From: Alkalihalobacterium sp048323755
Lineage (GTDB): Bacteria > Bacillota > Bacilli > Bacillales > Bacillaceae_F
DNA length: 35,137 nt
Assembly (NCBI RefSeq): GCF_048323755.1
Contig: NZ_JBLWFS010000035.1
Span: 1 to 35,137 of the forward strand
Direction: 5' to 3'
Part shown: positions 7,767 to 15,209 of the stretch, piece by piece
How positions within the stretch are numbered: position 1 is the first letter of the stretch
Layout of the letters: each line of letters begins with the position of its first letter
Notes under the pieces: model-generated
Databases searched by the model: none
Told to the model about the DNA's origin: nothing
What the model saw: the letters and a program-made list of their open reading frames with translations, nothing else
Position numbers and translations under genes: made by a program

Positions 7767-8183
7767 TTAAGCTGATTTTGTTATTGAATGTAAGTCTTCT
7801 TTCCCTTTTAAGATTAGTTGTTCAAGCGAATACAATTTACTACCATTTAGTACTAAGAAGACAGCTACGGTAAGCAATACAAGATCATATTCATATCCAT
7901 CTAAAAACCCGGCTGGTAATTTCACTGTAAAAATCGCTCCAACCATGATAAACCCTATTAAAGTAGAAACAATTCGTGTTCCAATCCCTAAAATTAAAGC
8001 AATACCACCAACTAATTCAATGATCGCGACAACATAAGCAAGTGCCCCTGGTAATCCAATGCTATCAAACCAACCAGCCACATTTTCGATACCACCTTGA
8101 AATTTTGCCGCACCATGAGCTAAAAATACAACCCCTAATACGACTCGTAATAAAAAAGCTCCCATTTCATTTTTGTTTGACAT
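7767..8183 (-). CDS. DoxX-family membrane protein (MhqP-like)
   Basis: The 138-aa protein has four membrane segments and the DoxX signature near the N-terminus (LLRVVLGVVFLAHGAAKF, then GGIENVAGWFDSIGLPG). In B. subtilis the DoxX protein MhqP belongs to the MhqR regulon, induced by quinones and other thiol-reactive electrophiles. Here it follows the mhqD-like gene by 119 bp on the same strand, with its own GGAGGAGAG ribosome-binding site, and no terminator lies between. It is probably co-transcribed from the operator region at 8956-9043. The biochemical role of DoxX proteins in this setting is not established. Confidence 0.88.
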   Translation of the reverse strand: MSNKNEMGAFLLRVVLGVVFLAHGAAKFQGGIENVAGWFDSIGLPGALAYVVAIIELVGGIALILGIGTRIVSTLIGFIMVGAIFTVKLPAGFLDGYEYDLVLLTVAVFLVLNGSKLYSLEQLILKGKEDLHSITKSA

Positions 8184-8302
8184 AACGTTCTCTCCTCCAT
8201 TTTTTGTAATCCACTCGTAATTAATTTTACTTTTTATTAGTACATTATTATTTAATTTAGTTAGAAGATAGTATACAAGGCTCTATTTTGTTTATTATTT
8301 TT

Positions 8303-8905
8303 TTATAAATTGTGATACCATATGGCCGCAGCTTCTACCTCTTCGAATGTCAACTGATGACCTCTATTTTCCCAATGTAACTCGACTTCTGCATTCGCTT
8401 TTTCTAATATCGTTTGTAATTCAGTAGATTCCTGTGGTGAACAAATAGGGTCATTCGTTCCAGCTCCAATAAATACAAATTTTCCTGTTAAATTCGGAAG
8501 TTGAATTCCTCTTCTAGGTACCATCGGATGATGAAGAATTGCACCCTTTAAGGCATTTTCATAGTGAAATAATAAACTCGCGGCAATATTGGCTCCATTC
8601 GAGTACCCAACGGCAATCATATTGTTTCGATCAAATTGATATCTTTCAGCTGCTTCATCAAGAAATTGATTTAATTCATGTGTACGGAAGATGAGGTCTT
8701 CTTCGTCAAATACTCCCTCCGCTAGTCTTCTGAAAAATCGTGGCATCCCATTTTCTAAAACATTACCTCTTACACTTAAAACGGAAGCTTCATTATCTAT
8801 TCTTGCCGCAAGAGGCACTAAATCCAATTCATTTCCTCCCGTTCCATGAAGTAACAATAACGTTGGTTTCGCTGAGTTTGTTCCTTTATTAAATATATGT
8901 TTCAT
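8303..8905 (-). CDS. mhqD: Carboxylesterase/phospholipase-family alpha/beta hydrolase, MhqD-like
   Basis: The 200-aa protein has the alpha/beta-hydrolase set: oxyanion-loop LLLHGTGGNE (residues 17-26), nucleophile elbow GYSNG with S102, acid D152 in AGTNDPI, and H183 in NRGHQL. Length and motifs match MhqD (YodD) of B. subtilis, a hydrolase induced by methylhydroquinone and catechol. ATG 8905 follows GAAAGGAGATCAATC. Two MhqR-type operators lie 51 and 121 bp upstream. The doxX gene follows. The natural substrate is not known from sequence. Confidence 0.88.
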   Translation of the reverse strand: MKHIFNKGTNSAKPTLLLLHGTGGNELDLVPLAARIDNEASVLSVRGNVLENGMPRFFRRLAEGVFDEEDLIFRTHELNQFLDEAAERYQFDRNNMIAVGYSNGANIAASLLFHYENALKGAILHHPMVPRRGIQLPNLTGKFVFIGAGTNDPICSPQESTELQTILEKANAEVELHWENRGHQLTFEEVEAAAIWYHNL

Positions 8906-8955
8906 GATTGATCTCCTTTCATATAGAAATGATGTTGAATTCTCCTTTTAGATTT

Positions 8956-8973
8956 TATCTTGAATTCGAGATA
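8956..8973. promoter_or_regulatory. MhqR-type operator, proximal to mhqD
   Basis: TATCTTGAATTCGAGATA, identical to the site at 7748 and to the one at 9026, lies 51 bp upstream of the mhqD start. MhqR is a MarR-type repressor; binding here should block the mhqD-doxX transcript until electrophile stress. The repressor gene itself is not in this window. Confidence 0.85.
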
Positions 8974-9025
8974 TTAACTTAAAAAAATTTACATGCCTCT
9001 CCATCCATTTCTATTACCTTAAAAT

Positions 9026-9043
9026 TATCTTGAATTCGAGATA
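9026..9043. promoter_or_regulatory. MhqR-type operator, distal to mhqD
   Basis: This is a second identical 18-bp box, with extended symmetry (AAAATTATCT...AGATAATTTT over 28 bp). It is 70 bp upstream of the proximal operator. Paired sites suggest cooperative or looped repression, or a lost divergent gene to the right. Confidence 0.82.
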
Positions 9044-9048
9044 ATTTT

Positions 9049-9388
9049 ATAACAATTTATTTTCCTATGTCAACTGTCTTTTTAAATTACACATTTTAGA
9101 TATTAAATTTAACAGTCAAGAAGCCCACCATTTGATGACCACGCAAAGTCTGATCGTCATGATAGATACATATTATCTCAGGCGAGACAAACACTCTTTA
9201 TATTCACGCCAAGGAAGAAACAAATTGATATCGAAAGCCACTTTCTGGAAATGTTAGGAAGGATCAACTGAAGTGTAAGGCTGTGGGTAATTGATGCTTG
9301 TAGCGTAAAATCTTTTAACGAGATCTTATCTGGACCACATCTCTGATTTTTATGTTCATGCGGCTTTTAGCCATTATTTTTGCTAGCC
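9049..9388. other. Gene-free stretch between the mhqD control region and repeat copy 2
   Basis: I find no coding frame with a ribosome-binding site. The text at about 9110-9260 has a slightly more coding-like composition, but stops interrupt every frame, so it may be a decayed gene of unknown kind. Confidence 0.4.
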
Positions 9389-9565
9389 GGACTGAGAAGC
9401 CCTTATTTGTGGAAAAATCATAGATTTTACGATGATAACGGACTGAGTGGACCTTATATAGCATAGTAGCCACGAATTTCCCTTGATAAATACGAAATAA
9501 AGGCTTCTGAGTCCGCAAACACCTTCAATGTGGTGAAATATTTGGAAATAAGGGCCTCTCAGTCC
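9389..9565. repeat. Dispersed palindromic repeat element, copy 2 (2+2 units)
   Basis: Forward units begin at 9389 (GGACTGAGAAGCCCTTATTT) and 9440; inverted units end at 9514 and 9565. Unit spacing is 51 bp on each side, inner ACT-to-AGT span 71 bp, outer span 173 bp. This copy uses GGACT/AGTCC ends where copy 1 uses GGCACT/AGTGCC. The matching change on both arms suggests that pairing is conserved. Confidence 0.88.
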
Positions 9566-9679
9566 GCTAAAAGTTTACGAGAGCTTCATATGCTTCTTTT
9601 CATTAATATAGATTATATCAATCACTTGTTGTTCCTTCTGTTTTCGCTACCCTTTACTTGAAGGACAATTACTCAAAGT

Positions 9680-9847
9680 CTATTTACCATCTTTTCTTTT
9701 TAGCTCTTCAATTTCTTTTTGAAGTTCCCTGATTTTTAAATCTTTTTTTCTATAACTACTTTTAAACCATAGAAAAAATAAGATTACTAGGCCAATAATA
9801 AACAGTAACATTATCGATAGAACAGCTATCTCGTACCTATATGTCAT
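9680..9847 (-). CDS. Micro membrane protein (55 aa) with a coiled-coil tail
   Basis: ATG 9847 overlaps the TGA of the DinB-like gene in an ATGA, so translation is coupled. Residues about 7-28 (IAVLSIMLLFIIGLVILFFLW) are one membrane helix; the remainder (RKKDLKIRELQKEIEELKRK) is a clear charged coiled coil. Its design matches the 41-aa protein at 4927-5052, although the sequences differ. The function is unknown. Confidence 0.7.
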   Translation of the reverse strand: MTYRYEIAVLSIMLLFIIGLVILFFLWFKSSYRKKDLKIRELQKEIEELKRKDGK

Positions 9848-10320
9848 CTTGTTAAATATGATTTAAATTTTCTACTAATAAAATTAGCAGGTACGGGGTT
9901 AAGCTCTAATTCTCTGGACCAAACAGAGAGTTGACCCATGTGGTGAATTTCATGAACGATTATATGATGTAATATTTCTTCAGCAGTATATTTCTCCTCG
10001 TCCCAAGGAACACTCACGACTTCCTCTTTTAGTTCATTTAAATTTTGTTTCAGAAATTCAGCTACTTCGCTTCGATATCGATTAGAAAGAGATTTAACCT
10101 TCTCAATCGTATCGTAATCAGCAAATTCAACTACCACGTCTTTTTTGCCTTGAATTCCACGTATCCAACTGTATTCAACATCAATAATATGAAAAAGAGT
10201 ATGTAAAATACTTCCTACTCCACCCGTTCGGTCTTTTATCAAATCTTCATTTGATAGTTGATTACACCAGTCAAACCATTCGTCTCTTATTTGCCAATTG
10301 TATTCAAAGAACTTTATCAA
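9844..10320 (-). CDS. DinB-like four-helix metalloprotein
   Basis: The 158-aa protein starts at TTG 10320, preceded by GGGGGAGAG. It has the DinB/YfiT-type layout: an N-terminal helix with W-rich YNWQIRDEWFDW, a His-containing second helix (GSILHTLFHIIDVEYSW) and the late HHIIVHEIHHMGQLSVW, giving the usual three-His metal site. Members include thiol transferases and DNA-damage-induced proteins; the substrate cannot be predicted. It overlaps the 55-aa membrane protein gene. Confidence 0.85.
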   Translation of the reverse strand: MIKFFEYNWQIRDEWFDWCNQLSNEDLIKDRTGGVGSILHTLFHIIDVEYSWIRGIQGKKDVVVEFADYDTIEKVKSLSNRYRSEVAEFLKQNLNELKEEVVSVPWDEEKYTAEEILHHIIVHEIHHMGQLSVWSRELELNPVPANFISRKFKSYLTR

Positions 10321-10526
10321 TGTAAACTCTCCCCCTATATTATTCTTTATAACATTAGCTATTTACGGGTTGCCTCCCGGTTAGTTCAATATTTTCAAAC
10401 TACTAAATTCTACTTTATACGTGTTATTTTGATAAATCAATTATTTTGAGTCGTTTCATTAGCTAGAAATAGATATATAGTTATAATATAATAGTATAAA
10501 AGTCCGAGAAGGGGATTGGTTATTTT

Positions 10527-11381
10527 ATGGCAATAGTAACAACAGTCAATAACAACTCTACAGAAGAACACTCAACGAAATTAGAAACATTCCTTGAAGT
10601 AATTCCAATCATTCATTCCATGCTACCTGATGTAGGAATTGGGTTAACGAATACAAAGGAATGGATTGCCTATTTTCCTGGGAAAAAAATAAATATTGGT
10701 GCAAAAAAGGGGTTAAAAATTAATCCTGACGAACCTTTAGCCGACTGCATTCAAAAGAATAAAATTATTGAACAAGAGGTACCTGCTGAATTTTTTGGAT
10801 TTCCATTTAAAGGATTAGCCGCACCCATCGTTGTAAAAAATGAAGTTATTGGTGCATTAGCTATTCAAATCCAAGAACAAAGTGAAATAGAACTACGAAG
10901 AATTGCAGATCAAATCGTGACCTCAATTACTCAAGCGAACGAAAGGATAGCTAAGATATCTGAAAGTGCGGAAGGCCTTGCTGAGATAAGTAATTCACTG
11001 CTTGACCAGTCGAATCAAGCATCCAAGCAAATGGAGAGTACAGATGAAGTGATCAAATTTATAAAAAAGATTGCTGACCAGACAAATTTATTAGGGTTGA
11101 ATGCTTCCATAGAGGCAGCACGCGCAGGCGATAGAGGGCGAGGCTTTGATGTAGTAGCTAAAGAAATTAGAAAACTATCAAACGAAACGGTTTCATCTAC
11201 AGAAAAAATTAGTAATACATTAACAAACATGAAGCAATCGATTAATGGAATTACAACAGCAATAGAGAAGGTCGTTACTGTAGGACGTGAACAGGCGTTA
11301 TCAACAGAAGAAATCTCATCTTTCATTGATGATATTGAAAAAATGAGTAAAGAACTTAACAAATATGCATCCGAATTATAG
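10527..11381 (+). CDS. yfmS: Soluble methyl-accepting chemotaxis-type receptor, YfmS-like
   Basis: This 284-aa protein has no membrane segment and no HAMP domain. Residues 1-120 form a small sensory domain (GLTNTKEWIAYFPGKKI, then a GLAAPIV-NEVIGALAIQ strand pair) like those in other soluble receptors. From about 125 it is a long helical hairpin whose conserved tip (KIADQTNLLGLNASIEAARA, about 181-200, then GDRGRGFDVVA) is the CheA/CheW contact region. Length and layout match B. subtilis YfmS (about 286 aa). It is monocistronic, with AAGGGGATT before the start and a strong terminator after it. Confidence 0.9.
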   Translation: MAIVTTVNNNSTEEHSTKLETFLEVIPIIHSMLPDVGIGLTNTKEWIAYFPGKKINIGAKKGLKINPDEPLADCIQKNKIIEQEVPAEFFGFPFKGLAAPIVVKNEVIGALAIQIQEQSEIELRRIADQIVTSITQANERIAKISESAEGLAEISNSLLDQSNQASKQMESTDEVIKFIKKIADQTNLLGLNASIEAARAGDRGRGFDVVAKEIRKLSNETVSSTEKISNTLTNMKQSINGITTAIEKVVTVGREQALSTEEISSFIDDIEKMSKELNKYASEL

Positions 11382-11431
11382 CCAATTGCAATCCGAATAG
11401 ATTCGGACGCGACCATTAGCAAGGGCTCAAG

Positions 11432-11474
11432 GCTGTCTCATAAGGTCATAAAATGACCATGAGCAGCTTTTTTT
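11432..11474 (+). terminator. Rho-independent terminator after the chemoreceptor gene
   Basis: The stem GCTG-CTCAT-GGTCAT (from 11432) pairs with ATGACC-ATGAG-CAGC (ends 11467) with small bulges and a short A-rich loop, then seven T residues (11468-11474). Confidence 0.88.
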
Positions 11475-11476
11475 GT

Positions 11477-11665
11477 TCATTTGTGACTGTCTATTTTCTT
11501 TTTAAAGTTAATCGCTCCTTCATAATCTTCCCATTCGCCAATAATGAATGTTAATTCTCTTTCATTTGGTCGGCCGGATCCATTTGTCTCCGTCGCACTT
11601 ACAGTAGCAACAGCTACACTGAAAACCAACATCATGATAACTAGACATTTGACACTCGTTTTCAT
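11477..11665 (-). CDS. Small secreted protein (62 aa), unknown function
   Basis: ATG 11665 has GGGGAG seven bases upstream; an in-frame GTG (11680) lies before that site and is rejected. Residues 1-24 form a signal peptide (MKTSVKCLVIMMLVFSVAVA, cut probably after TVSA). The mature part, about 38 residues, is polar (TETNGSGRPNERELTFIIGE and onward) with no Cys. It converges on the chemoreceptor gene. Whether it is a signalling peptide, an exported stress protein or something else is not visible. Confidence 0.6.
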   Translation of the reverse strand: MKTSVKCLVIMMLVFSVAVATVSATETNGSGRPNERELTFIIGEWEDYEGAINFKKKIDSHK

Positions 11666-11790
11666 ACATTTACTCCCCACTTTAAGAAGTATGATTAGTA
11701 CCCGCGCTAATCCATTAATGAAGTTAGCGTGCCCATTTCGGTAAATTTATATTACCAAAAAATAATTAATAATCGTTCGTTGTTCACCAT

Positions 11791-11817
11791 AAAAAAAGAC
11801 CGCTCTCCATGGAGCGA
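11791..11817 (-). terminator. Rho-independent terminator, minus strand
   Basis: CGCTC (11801-11805) pairs with GAGCG (11812-11816), extended by flanking bases. Seven A residues at 11791-11797 give the U tail on the minus strand. It would end the transcript of the 63-aa membrane protein gene. Confidence 0.6.
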
Positions 11818-11927
11818 TCGCAACTTTTCGTTAGGCCTGCCTTTTCAATCAAGTATCTCTATGTATTTAGTAACTTATCAACTATCGCAACTCTATCCAC
11901 CATTTGCTTAGAAGTAATTGCGGTCAC

Positions 11928-12119
11928 CTAAAATCCACTTGTCAAAGAAATAATCACAATTAAAACGAACACTACCACCGGTGCCAAAATGTATACGTAC
12001 GTCATATTTCTCGCAGACTTTTCACTACTGTAATTAGACCCATCTTCTTTTGTCACCTGTATCGTCATATAAAAACCAACCAAACAAATAATAATAATGA
12101 TGGTAATTAAAATACCCAA
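11928..12119 (-). CDS. Small two-helix membrane protein (63 aa)
   Basis: The start is TTG 12119 after GGTGAGGCGAT. The sequence is one membrane helix (about 2-20), a polar loop (VTKEDGSNYSSEKSARN) and a second helix (about 41-60). I recognise no family. A terminator lies 110 bp past the stop. Confidence 0.55.
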   Translation of the reverse strand: MGILITIIIIICLVGFYMTIQVTKEDGSNYSSEKSARNMTYVYILAPVVVFVLIVIISLTSGF

Positions 12120-12323
12120 ATCGCCTCACCCACCTGTCTAAAAAGAATACGAATGTCTATCACACTACTAATCTTGGTATCGAGAGCTATCTTAAAACCT
12201 CTAATTCTAGTTTCTGCTGTTACCTATTGTTAGGAAAACCAACAAACTTTAACCATCTTCACTAGCCATTTTCAATAATTTCTACTAATTGTTTCAATAA
12301 TTTCAACTGAGCCATTCCTATGC

Positions 12324-12501
12324 GGACTCACAGGCCCTTATTCTCTATGAATCCGCTATTTTTCAGACTTAAGGGAACTGAGAAGCTCTTATTTTAGTTA
12401 ATCTATGTGATTTCATGCTAGATTTTACGAAATAAGGGTTTCTGAGTGCCCTAAATTGTAAAAAGTGTTCCCTTTTGATCAAATAAGGGCCTTAGAGTGC
12501 C
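12324..12501. repeat. Dispersed palindromic repeat element, copy 3 (2+2 units)
   Basis: Forward units begin at 12324 (GGACTCACAGGCCCTTATTC) and 12374 (GGAACTGAGAAGCTCTTATT); inverted units end at 12450 and 12501. ACT-to-ACT spacing is 51 bp, the inner span 71 bp and the outer span 173 bp, the same as copies 1 and 2. The element sits between divergent genes in a 659-bp gene-free stretch (12120-12778) that otherwise holds only the promoter at 12715. Confidence 0.87.
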
Positions 12502-12714
12502 CTAAACAATTTTGACGCGTTCTTACTCTGCTTTTGCTTTTCAAGTCGTGCTCGTATTTGTTTTTTATAGCGTAACTACTTTCTTTAATTAAAACATGTT
12601 CGACCGTAAATATGCAATTCCCCTCATTAATCCCTACTAAAATGAGAGAACTCCTCCACCCTTATTAGCCCAATTATTATAAAATCCAATCGATTCCTAC
12701 AAACTTTATATGAA

Positions 12715-12743
12715 TTGAATGATTTAAACGATAAAGATATAAT
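12715..12743 (+). promoter_or_regulatory. Sigma-A-type promoter of the ATC-hydrolase-family gene
   Basis: TTGAAT (12715-12720) and a perfect TATAAT (12738-12743) are separated by 17 bp. The start codon of the next gene lies 35 bp downstream with AGGGGG before it. Confidence 0.8.
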
Positions 12744-12778
12744 AGAATAATAAATAACTAGACTAGGGGGCAAAAACG

Positions 12779-13489
12779 ATGGAAACAAACAAAACTCCAT
12801 TACCACCATTATCGATGTATCGAATTACAGCAAAGCTATTTACGCATATAGAAAAATCCGTTACTTCTTCTTTTGGCATCCAAGGGAAAAAGTTGCTGCA
12901 AAAAGGCTTAGAACGCTTCGGATATCAAGAGGCACACGATATCGCGGAACAAGCAACTCGCGAAGGTGAAGATCATGTATTAAGTGATTACATTCCACAA
13001 GAGTTTTCTCGCGTCAATAAATATGGTGATCTAACGATTTATAGTCAAATGGCTAAGTTATTTGCGCAAGTTACGAAAGCGGTTGTAGATGTGTACGGTG
13101 AAGACGGTCAAGATGCAATCAGAGAAGGTGTTCGAACGTTTGGGGAAGAACGCGGCAAAGGAATTGCCCACAGAGCCGCGCACCTCGGGAAACCGAATAC
13201 CATTGAAAACTACCTATCCAACTATGATATGGGGCGAAGTGAACTTTTTGAATTTGAAAACATCTTCAAACCGCAATCGATTGAACAAACCTTTACGAAA
13301 TGCCCATTTGGTCAACAATGGGCCGATGACAACATGCACGAATATGGGATTTTATATTGTCAGATGATTGACCCTGCTGTCGCGAAAGGATATAATCCAA
13401 ATTTTGAAGTTGAACATGATCAATACGTTTTAAAAGAAGGCGTGTGTCATTTTAACTTCAAGTTAGAGGAAAAGTCGAAGCAGGAATAA
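12779..13489 (+). CDS. L-2-amino-thiazoline-4-carboxylate hydrolase-family protein
   Basis: The 236-aa soluble protein matches the ATC hydrolase family, whose founding member opens the thiazoline ring in L-cysteine formation in Pseudomonas; most Bacillus members have no tested function. The N-terminal half is an internal duplication: LFTHIEKSVTSSFGIQGKKL with GLERFGYQEAHDIAEQA (about 20-60) and LFAQVTKAVVDVYGEDGQDA with GVRTFGEERGKGIAHRA (about 86-126). The C-terminal half has the family's Cys-containing text (FTKCPFGQQWAD, YGILYCQMIDPAVAKGYNP, EGVCHFNF). It has its own promoter and a terminator-like hairpin. Confidence 0.85.
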   Translation: METNKTPLPPLSMYRITAKLFTHIEKSVTSSFGIQGKKLLQKGLERFGYQEAHDIAEQATREGEDHVLSDYIPQEFSRVNKYGDLTIYSQMAKLFAQVTKAVVDVYGEDGQDAIREGVRTFGEERGKGIAHRAAHLGKPNTIENYLSNYDMGRSELFEFENIFKPQSIEQTFTKCPFGQQWADDNMHEYGILYCQMIDPAVAKGYNPNFEVEHDQYVLKEGVCHFNFKLEEKSKQE

Positions 13490-13512
13490 TATCGACGTCA
13501 TGTACAAAAGAC

Positions 13513-13555
13513 AGGAGTTTGCCACCCGATTCTTTGGGACAGACTCCTTCTTTTT
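13513..13555 (+). terminator. Terminator-like hairpin
   Basis: AGGAGT (13513-13518) pairs with ACTCCT (13543-13548), followed by a T-rich run (TCTTTTT). The stem is short with a partly paired 24-nt loop. Confidence 0.55.
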
Positions 13556-13674
13556 GTAGAGAGTTGCAAGTTCTTATCCCAGGACAGCTTTTAATCCATC
13601 GGTACTACCTTTTTTATTAATTTCTACATCCTTGGCACGAAGTTGACAGTTTACTAATTAATGGTTTTTTCTTC

Positions 13675-14175
13675 TTACTTCATAAATCGTTGCACATAGG
13701 CTAACATCGGTTTTTCAAATAGTTCCGCATCATCTACAACATCTATGGACGATTCAGTGACTTGAATAACGGCCGACTGGATCGTCACTTTTTCAGCATT
13801 ATAGTTTAACAAATATCCTAAAGAGCTATCTTCATATATCCTTAAGTTTTCATAGGGCTGAAAGTCAGCTGGCACATCTTCTTCAAAATGTTCTTCCACC
13901 TCATCTTCACTGATATAAACATATGTATGACCATCAATACAATCCAGTTCTTTATAAATCGCATTTGATGAAAAATTAACATATACATACTTTCCGTTCT
14001 CAATTAATTGTTTGTACAGTTCCTCAGCTGATTCTGAGTTTTCTTCATCAAATTCAAATTTCTTTGGAGAACTTATACTAAAAACATTTGTAGTCATCAG
14101 TTCCTCCCCATCTTTACTAGCAGTTTCTAGAAAGGCTTTGAGATCGATTTCTTTTAACTCTAATTGTAAATTCAT
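13675..14175 (-). CDS. Acidic protein of unknown function (166 aa)
   Basis: ATG 14175 follows GAGGTGAGGTAACGGA. The protein is strongly acidic (many Glu/Asp, for example SEDEVEEHFEEDVPADF), has no membrane segment and no Cys-rich motif. I recognise no domain. It is alone on its strand between two plus-strand genes. Confidence 0.7.
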   Translation of the reverse strand: MNLQLELKEIDLKAFLETASKDGEELMTTNVFSISSPKKFEFDEENSESAEELYKQLIENGKYVYVNFSSNAIYKELDCIDGHTYVYISEDEVEEHFEEDVPADFQPYENLRIYEDSSLGYLLNYNAEKVTIQSAVIQVTESSIDVVDDAELFEKPMLAYVQRFMK

Positions 14176-14318
14176 TCCGTTACCTCACCTCTAATGTTTA
14201 AATTAGTCGACTATACACAAGTATGCTTCCTTATTCTTAACATAGTTTCAATTCCTAATACTGAATATAAGTCCAACCGATAGAGTAAAAGTCCTTAAAA
14301 GGCAGAGGTAACAGTAGC

Positions 14319-14347
14319 TTAACGAAATGGTGTCAGTATAGTACAAT
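14319..14347 (+). promoter_or_regulatory. Putative promoter of the YciI-like gene
   Basis: TTAACG (14319-14324) and TACAAT (14342-14347) are separated by 17 bp. The start codon lies 52 bp downstream with AAAGGAG before it. Confidence 0.5.
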
Positions 14348-14398
14348 ATCATAGAAGAATTTGAAATACATACAAAAAGAATAAAGGAGTTATAACCG

Positions 14399-14707
14399 AT
14401 GCAATTTATAATTACTGCTTATGACGGTACGGATGAAAAAGCGCTTGATAGAAGATTAGGTGCTAGGGAAGATCATTTACAAGGTGTAGAAGAAAGATTT
14501 AAAACAGGCGAGCATTTATACGGGGCAGCTCTTCTGGACGAAGAAGGAAAAATGATTGGTTCTGTTATGGTCGTCGACTATCCATCAAGAGAGGCGCTGG
14601 ACGGGTGGCTGAAGGTGGAACCGTATGTAGTTCAAAACGTATGGCAAAAAATTGATATCCAGCCATGTAAAGTTGCACCAACTTTTATGAAGCTTTATGA
14701 GGGGTAA
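14399..14707 (+). CDS. YciI-like protein
   Basis: This 102-aa protein has the ferredoxin-like YCII pattern: FIITAYDGTDEKALDRRLGA, then REDHL, LYGAALLDEEGKMIGSVMVV and the late DYPSREALDGWLKVEPYV. Family members are small dimeric proteins, often with a conserved His/Asp pair (here H26 of EDHL and D of VVDYPS). The reaction is unknown. ATG 14399 follows AAAGGAG. A perfect terminator lies 65 bp after the stop. Confidence 0.88.
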   Translation: MQFIITAYDGTDEKALDRRLGAREDHLQGVEERFKTGEHLYGAALLDEEGKMIGSVMVVDYPSREALDGWLKVEPYVVQNVWQKIDIQPCKVAPTFMKLYEG

Positions 14708-14771
14708 AGGTTTCCCTTTCTTTCATACTGCCAGTTTTGCTAATTCCTATTGAATATTTGAATATTTAAGA

Positions 14772-14805
14772 AGTACCAAACACTGCACTCGTTTGGTACT
14801 TTATT
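14772..14805. terminator. Rho-independent terminator shared by converging genes
   Basis: A perfect 10-bp stem AGTACCAAAC (14772-14781) / GTTTGGTACT (14791-14800) is followed by TTATTATT. It sits between the YciI-like gene and the converging 125-aa gene. Confidence 0.85.
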
Positions 14806-14819
14806 ATTAACTATTAAGT

Positions 14820-15197
14820 TTATTCAGGGTAATAAAGATATTTTCTTAGTGTTACATCACGGTGTTGCAATGTTTCTCCATTAAACCGTAACCAAATTTC
14901 GTCATCCGCCATAACACCGTGTGTTTTGCGAACAATTGCCCAGCGATTATAACTATTCAAACCGAGTTCATGAAGTAATTCATCCGCATTGACTCTAGTC
15001 TCAGGAAAGACTCGCCACTTCAGCCACTTTTCTATCTCTTCTTTTGTTATATACCCCTCTGGATTTGGTGAGAATTGTTTATTAAATCCTTCAATATAAT
15101 TTTTTACGTAAGGCCTGTCACTTCCATCGGGCTTTAAATCTACAGTTGCAATGACATCATCATACAACATAACATCAAATTTCATATAATCTATCAT
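14820..15197 (-). CDS. Small partner protein of the HipA-like kinase (125 aa)
   Basis: ATG 15197 follows AAGGTGACAA and lies 12 bp after the kinase stop. The protein has an N-terminal beta section (KFDVMLYDDVIATVDLKPDG), a helical middle and a conserved-looking block FPETRVNADELLHELGLNSY followed by RKTHGVMADDEIWLRF. I recall similar small proteins next to HipA/CtkA-like kinases in Firmicutes, but cannot name a family. The tight spacing suggests a kinase-partner pair, in which this protein could be the substrate, regulator or antitoxin; that is inference. Confidence 0.7.
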   Translation of the reverse strand: MIDYMKFDVMLYDDVIATVDLKPDGSDRPYVKNYIEGFNKQFSPNPEGYITKEEIEKWLKWRVFPETRVNADELLHELGLNSYNRWAIVRKTHGVMADDEIWLRFNGETLQHRDVTLRKYLYYPE

Positions 15198-15209
15198 TTG
15201 TCACCTTCT

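Noticed and set aside
9315..9518. 67-residue open frame on the minus strand
   Set aside because: It lies over repeat copy 2; the translation simply reflects the palindromic units.
11477..11665. Small secreted protein as a Phr-type quorum peptide
   Set aside because: No Rap-type gene is adjacent and the mature part is longer and lacks a typical C-terminal pentapeptide context.
12627..12809. 60-residue open frame on the minus strand
   Set aside because: It overlaps the promoter and start of the ATC-hydrolase-family gene and lacks a ribosome-binding site.
12779..13489. Reading the ATC-hydrolase-family gene as part of an active cysteine-from-thiazoline pathway
   Set aside because: No carbamoylase or racemase partner is nearby, and most family members in Bacillus have no shown activity.
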